From assembly GCA_019649035.1 (NCBI GenBank), contig BMAT01009467.1:1-23938 (forward strand): a DNA stretch of 23,938 bases, given 5' to 3'. This DNA is from Elysia marginata (lineage: Eukaryota; Mollusca; Gastropoda; Plakobranchidae). The notes under the pieces were generated by a model that was not told the DNA's origin, did no database searches, and saw nothing but the letters and a program-made list of their open reading frames with translations. A program made the translations under genes and the position numbers. Each line of letters starts with the position of its first letter. The first letter of the stretch is position 1. Of the stretch, positions 18,016 to 23,938 are shown one piece after another.

Positions 18016-20215
18016 AAAATTTAAAAAACCCAACAGAGAAGATATTTTAAAGATGGAGTGTTAGGCGGGAATAAGTGACCTCTATTGTGAAACTTATATA
18101 TTTAAATTAGATTAAAAAGAACAAGTCTTACCTTTTTAAGTCAAGAGCGTTGAGTTTTCACTTTTTAAAAATATTGACACACCTATTTGTGTAAGAATTT
18201 TTAATGTTCAGGTTAGCGTCAACAAATCTATTTTTCTTCAACACTCTTTTAGATGATGATATACTTGCCATGAAATTTTTTAAAAACGTCTTTGCTCTTT
18301 TAACTTGAATCTTTAATAAGCACTTTGTTTAAATGGCGGCATATCATGCTATAAAAAAAATTGTGTTTTTAAACATTCACTAATCATTTTAAACCTACCA
18401 TCGACATTTACTAAATCCTCATTACATTTTATGCAGTATTTATCTTTTGACAATATGAAGACATACTACGAATACAAAGTGTACAAAAAGAAAAAAAAAG
18501 AAAAGAAAAACAATTGACTATTTTCTTTATGTATTTAAAGTTGCAGCCAACATGTAATACTGCATTGATCTCAAATCATCTTTTAAAATCATTTGTTTTT
18601 TTCCATTAATTCCTCCTGCTCATAAATATTTTGCTACTTTTGAATGTCTTCAATTACCAATTTAAGAAAAAAAAAACAACTTGTACAAAAGCAGATATAG
18701 AAATTTTAAATCTGAGAGTTTTATAAAAACTGAAAGTACATGGTTTTACAGCAAGTTGATTCAAAGCCTTGGAAACTGTAAAAAAAACTAAAAAGATAAA
18801 TGTTTTATTGTTTTTAATGTTAATAAACACTAAGCCACAGGTTCGAAACACCCACAGCCATAGTACCTGATTCTAACAAAGAATAAAACAGACACACAGA
18901 GTTTTGAACAGGCTAGTTTATGGAAGTATATATAAATACATGTAAAGGACTACTCAGAGTCTATACAATCATGCCTGATACTACTAAAGTATAAAAAATT
19001 GTAGTTAGTAGCACAAGTTTAATAATTGAAAAAAACAAAAAACGTTACTGACTGCAAAGCTACTTCTTGCAGGGACCCCCTCCTTTTTTCATTGCTAAAT
19101 TCCTCATCTTGTCTGCTTTAAAAATAACTTCATTTAAGAAAAAGAAAAACAACTTGTACATACTGTAAAGATCTCAAAGCCAGAAGCTAAGTATTTTCAT
19201 TGATCATAGCAGATATGGTTGTAAATTGTCATCATTGTAAATGTATCAGACATCACAACACAGAGCATATGACAACTCCAAACTTCATCAAACATCCAAC
19301 CATTCAATGCATATCATAATCACTAGTTTTAAACCATGGCTTGGTGTTTTAGGAGAGCAAGCATTTTCTATTATTATTATTATTATTATTTGTGAACCTT
19401 CACCAAAGCCCTTCTTCTCCATTGAAATGGGTAATTTTGAAGTATGATTTGTTTCAATCCTTCTGGTAAATATCTTTCAATTTCATTTCATTATCTGCAT
19501 GTGTCCTGTGTTATTTTATGTACAGTTGATTAACTCAAGAAGAATCACTTACCTCATGTTTTCTTTTCGCTGCTCAGCATTAGGTACCGAAATGACGTGT
19601 GATTCAAATGCATAAAAATCATTAAAGTCACATTGTTTTAACACATGAGGAAAAAAAGGAAACAGCAAGAACAACAAGAAAAAAAAAAGATTGAATAACT
19701 AACTTCTTTAAAAGAAATTTAATCATTGTAAAGTTTTTGGATCTTGATCTTTCAATACCAGATGTAATAGTGTTAAACTCAAGTGAAATATGCACCCTTT
19801 GAGTATATTGTTAGACTTCTTTAAAGCAATTGGGCAAATCAATGAGTATACTGAGGGTAAAGTTCCTTTGCCTCTATATTACCAACCAACAGACTAGCTA
19901 GGCCCATATGAAAAGTAAAGTTATAAATAAAGTTTTTTCTTCCACAGAAGTGTTGGATGACCTGAACAAAGCTAATTTATGAAACTAAAATATTAATAAA
20001 AAAAATGATTTTCTTGGTTTTTTTCCCCCACAATGACAAGTAAGTTTACCCCATTGGGATAATCGAAGAAAGTCAAAGACCTGAAACATTTTTTTTTGGT
20101 GTTCCAAGAAAACTTTTTTTTCCATTTAGTAGTAAGCATGATTGTGAAGGAAAAGGAGCAGTCAGTACAATTACTCTTAAAGAGAAAAATAAATGGTTTG
20201 ATTTTTCTGTAGCCC
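18016..20215. other. gene-free AT-rich stretch
   Basis: No gene is recognised. It contains a direct repeat of about 28 nt (18661-18687 and 19133-19160, both TTTAAGAAAA...ACAACTTGTACA), a (TTA)n run near 19370-19390 and several AATAAA hexamers. Confidence 0.7.
19370..19391. repeat. (TTA)n microsatellite
   Basis: About seven tandem ATT units in the 3' flank. Confidence 0.85.
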
Positions 20216-20470
20216 AATTCAAGTAAACTCAAACAGATTAAATATATCTGGAATTCAAGTTCAGGATGCAACTTTTACGAAAAATAACATCATAGATGGG
20301 AATTTCTGCAAAAATTAATGTCCTTGTCTGAATTGTCCCCAATTCAATTCAAGTTAACTCAAACAGATTAAATATATGGAATTCAGGTTCAGGATGCAAC
20401 TTTTGGGAAAAATAATATGATAGATGGGAATTTCTGTAAAAATTAATGTCCTTATCTGAATTGTCCCCAA
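20216..20470. repeat. tandem duplication, about 128-130 bp unit
   Basis: Copy 1 (about 20216-20342) and copy 2 (about 20345-20470) align along their length with few substitutions and a 2-nt indel. Shared strings include ACTCAAACAGATTAAATATA, TTCAGGATGCAACTTTT and CTGAATTGTCCCC. It is non-coding. Confidence 0.9.
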
Positions 20471-22940
20471 CCGATCTTACAATAAATTTGTGTATAGATA
20501 AGCAAAAGAGGAACGAGTCTGATCTTATAGATATTTAAGAAAAAAAAAAGAAATTTTTGCATGCTGGTATTTGTGTTTATATTTTTCAGATTCAGTTTTA
20601 CCATAATATGAAACAAAGTTCAAATTTGATTGAAGACTATTTTGCTGTCTACATTACTCTACATCCCTGTTTTGTTCTCTTCAAATCTTGTAATTTTTTT
20701 GTTTCCCGGCAGATCCATCATCTGCAGTGTTAAACATTGGCTTGCTTTGTTAGCTGCATGTGCTCCAAGGATGGTTGTTTGAAAAAAAATAATTTAAAGA
20801 ACAAAAGAGTTTAATTTTTTTTGTACTTTAAAGACAGGTTTTAAAAAAATTTGGGTAGCCATCTTTGATCCTATTTTGGAATTGAACATATTGTGAGGTT
20901 GATTCATTTGCTGAAGATTTTGAAGGTCTTAGAGATAAAATGTTTGGATGTTTGGGATGATTCAAGGTGGATGCAAATTTTTGAAGGAACAATGATAGGC
21001 AAATTGAAGCGCTCTTAATTTTCAGTTATTCTACAATGCAGTTGGAAACATTTGATGTTGATTTATAAGTAACTTTTGAGAACGTTTAAAATACCTTTGG
21101 AATATTCATAAAATTGAAGCGGGTGTACCTCACATTTTATTATTTTCATTCAAAAGAAGCTGTTTCAGCATGAGTCCTAAGTTGATAAAGTCATCAACAA
21201 GCTATTATGAGTTTAATATATTTTGGCTATAGATAACCACCCATTGAACACAGGTTTTAGATTGCATGTAACCAAACTTGTAAAATAAGTATTTTGTATA
21301 ATGATCATTTATACACAGATTTTAAGTTATTTGTGCCCAAACTGTGAAGTAGAGCCCAATTAAGTTTTATTCTGTATTTTAAGAAATTTGAAGCTTTAAA
21401 TTTAGCTTAAGTAAACCTGTTATTTATCTTTTTTTTTTTCTTTGCTGTGACATCCTTGTCAACAACAAAACCTGCATCAGGCAAGTACAGCAGGGGGTTC
21501 CCTTTAAAGTAATATTGTAGGGATTGTAACAGTTACATTGTATTTTGGTTTGAACATTATTTTGGTTTAGGGTAAACATTTAGAAAAAAAAATGTCTTTT
21601 TGGCACCTAGAACCTTGTTGGTTGAAACCAGGATTTTTGTTTTTTATCCTTAGTAGTTATATTTGCTTTGAAGGAAACCCACTTTATGATTGGGCTCTGT
21701 TTCTAACAGCTGCACCTGGTATGTTTTACTTAGCCAACAGTACTGAAAATTTAGAACAGCAATATCTCAATATGGCAATTTTTCTTTTAGCATGAATATA
21801 GTGGGTTATCAACTCATGGTTATCTGAAACAGAAAAAAAGTTTAGGGGACCATATAATTTTAGTTACTCTCTGTAAAGTGTTTCGATTAAGAGCAAAATT
21901 TAAATTTGTTTGTAGGTTTATAAATATAATGAGCAAAAAAAAAGAAGCAAGTTTATCTTCAGTAGTATTCTTTATGAAAGATTAAAAAACTGAATAATAG
22001 TATTTGGTCAAACTAAAAAATATTATAAAAAATCTATGAACTTTTCATCCAACTTTTTTTTTCTGTCTTCAATTCTGTAATTTAGAAAAATAGTTTGTTA
22101 CAATGATTTTTTTTTAAAGCGGAAAAGCCATTTTTAATCCTGTTCAGTATGTATTGTGGTAGGAGATGCACTTTTATTGGTTCTGGTCACAACCTAGCCA
22201 TGTTCATTATCATCCTTTTCCTCATAGGTTTGTCATTAAAACCTCTCAGGCTAATGCCTTGGGATAAAAAAAAGAACACTGCAGGTATTGAAGTTTTTGA
22301 TTTGTGTGTAACAAATATTTGTATTGTTGAAGTTGGTATCTTATTTTTTTTTCTGTCCAAAAATACAATCACTGCATTGAGACTTATGCAGTTATTCCGC
22401 TGAGACAGAAATGGACTGACAGAAAACGAACAAGTCGGCAAGAGAAATAGTGCATGAACTTGTAACAAAGAAGTCATAGAAAAAAAAAGGTCTATGCGTT
22501 TCCACTTATACGACCAGGCTGTAATTGTCTTTTTCTGGGTCGATTGGAATAGGGTTTGTGCTAACTGGTTTGTGCTTTGTCCTTTCGTTTCAATGAATTA
22601 TAAAACACAAACCTGCCGGAGGGGCAAAATAATTACTTTTTAACATCTTTTTTTAAACCATAATCATATTTGTGATTAACGCCCTAAAATTAGCAAAGTC
22701 GGTGCGTTATTGAGTCTACTTCTACTCCTAGAGCTAGAAAAGCTTTGCCTTGTTATTGGAAACAACGGAAACGACCCGACTAATAATGTGGGGTTGGGTC
22801 GGTTCGCTTCTGTCTGTGTGGACAAAAGCTGTTAAAGCCTACCGTATTTCAAGTTCATCATCCAAGGATAGCCCTGCTCTGTCTCACAGCAGAATTCTGT
22901 ACCCAGAACAAGTACTCGTCAAGGAATAGGAAAGCTTTGT
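20471..22940. other. gene-free AT-rich stretch
   Basis: No gene recognised. A 67-codon open frame at 21592-21795 has mixed codon use but no familiar domain, and other open frames here are short. GC content seems to rise from about 22500, with no identifiable feature. Confidence 0.6.
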
Positions 22941-22979
22941 TAACATTTTCCATACGTCGATATTTACACACATTGTATA

Positions 22980-23060
22980 CACGTCCTGGGTCATTTTTAA
23001 CCCGTACATTTTATATTAAAAAATATGTCGTAGGTCGTTTTTGACCCATACCTTTTCAGA
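22980..23060. repeat. short direct repeat with self-complementary GGGTCATTTTT...ACCC motif
   Basis: Two related units about 48 bp apart (near 22988-22998 to 23010, and near 23033-23054): GGGTCATTTTTAACCCGTAC and GGTCGTTTTTGACCCATAC. Each can form a short hairpin. They resemble subterminal repeats of DNA transposons, but no element boundary is seen. Confidence 0.45.
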
Positions 23061-23133
23061 GTGAAAATGACTTCAAATCACTTTGAGTTTGAAGAAATAT
23101 TAAAATAGAGAGTACACATTAGTTACATGTTAC

Positions 23134-23411
23134 GTGGTTTGTAGTAATAGGAGAAGCAGCAGCTACATCAGTATTAGTAACAGTAGCAGTAGTAGAGGTG
23201 ATGGTAGTAGTAATAGAGGTGGTGGTGATGGTAGTGGTAGTAGTAGTACTAGTCGTAGTAGCAGCAGCAGTAGTAGTGGTAGTAGCAGTAGTAGAGGTGA
23301 TGGTAGTAGTAGTTGAGGTAGTGGTGGTGATAGTAGCAGTTGTAGTAGTAGTAATAGTAGAGATGGTGTTTGTGGTAGTAAGAATAGTAGTAGCAGCAGC
23401 AGCAGCGGCAA

Positions 23412-23458
<47 letters not shown>

Positions 23459-23475
23459 ACAGTAGTAGTAGTATT
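23134..23475. repeat. large imperfect (AGT)n trinucleotide tract
   Basis: About 340 bp of AGT/GGT/AGC/GAT triplet variants, ending in a purer (AGT)n block at about 23410-23458. Long poly-Thr, poly-Ser, poly-Val and poly-Leu open frames on both strands are products of the repeat and not genes. Confidence 0.95.
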
Positions 23476-23663
23476 TTTACTCAACTAGAGAGCTGTGTTT
23501 ATTTTAAACAATTATACGACTTCCTACAATTCTAATAAAAAACTGATTGATCTTAAATTTTTAAGCAGTTTGTCATTTGCAATAAAATGCCAAAGTTAAA
23601 GCTAAACAGTGTTTCAAAAAAAATTTAATATGAATCGGACCTTTGGTTATATTCTCATTTACA

Positions 23664-23762
23664 TCATCATCATCATCATTCTCATCATCACCTTATCATA
23701 ATCAACACCATCATCACCATCATAACCACATCATAATAATCACCATCGTCATCACTATCACC

Positions 23763-23807
<45 letters not shown>

Positions 23808-23938
23808 CCACCACCATATCATCATCATCACCACCATATCATGATCATCATCATCATCATCATCATCATCACTACATCTTCATTACCATCTTCATCACCA
23901 CCTTATTCATAACCAGATCATCATCATCATCATCATCA
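23664..23938. repeat. large imperfect (ATC)n trinucleotide tract (runs off the window)
   Basis: About 275 bp of ATC/ACC triplets with interruptions such as ATAATC and CATATC, continuing to the window end. A 28-nt purer block lies near 23767-23808. The Ser/His-rich open frame is a repeat product. Confidence 0.95.

Noticed and set aside
19993..20271. 92-codon minus-strand open frame
   Set aside because: Low-complexity Lys/Phe-rich translation of AT-rich DNA that overlaps a tandem duplication; no support.
23119..23912. Poly-Thr, poly-Val, poly-Leu, poly-Ser and Ser/His open frames
   Set aside because: Direct translation of trinucleotide repeats; no gene evidence.

Overview
The window is animal nuclear DNA. 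It is AT-rich, carries one large gene split by GT-AG introns on the plus strand, and has simple repeats and decayed mobile elements but no bacterial features. The gene is an ortholog of ZSWIM8 (Drosophila Dorado, C. elegans EBAX-1), the substrate receptor of a cullin-RING ubiquitin ligase known for target-directed microRNA degradation. Base composition, intron style and protein divergence from vertebrates fit a marine invertebrate, possibly an anthozoan cnidarian. The species cannot be fixed from the sequence alone.

Layout: 1-451 is upstream intron or unassigned sequence. Sixteen coding exons lie between 452 and 16429. Their splice phases all agree and together they give 1604 codons plus a stop. 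The first visible exon starts inside the protein, so the N-terminal SWIM zinc finger and cullin-recruiting part must lie upstream of the window. The rest of the protein is present to its natural C-terminus. It holds conserved helical blocks separated by Ser-rich linkers and a His/Gln/Pro-rich linker.

The introns hold most of the unusual content. Intron 10 has a duplicated exon tail that forms a perfectly phased 45-nt cassette, and a second possible 84-nt cassette beside an assembly gap. Intron 3 has a decayed copy of exon 5. Intron 2 has a 252-bp hairpin element with 31-bp inverted ends. Intron 12 has an antisense LINE fragment ending in an (ATC)n tail. Introns 11 and 13 hold an inverted pair of about 120-bp repeats that bracket exons 12 and 13, an arrangement known to favour exon circularisation. 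Several local duplications lie in introns 6 and 8.

From 16430 to about 23100 there is no recognisable gene. This stretch contains several AATAAA hexamers (a possibly long 3' UTR), one tandem duplication and two coding-like islands of unknown meaning. The window ends in two large imperfect trinucleotide repeat tracts. No operon-like or multi-gene system is visible. The main biological interest is the ZSWIM8 gene and its possible alternative or circular splicing.
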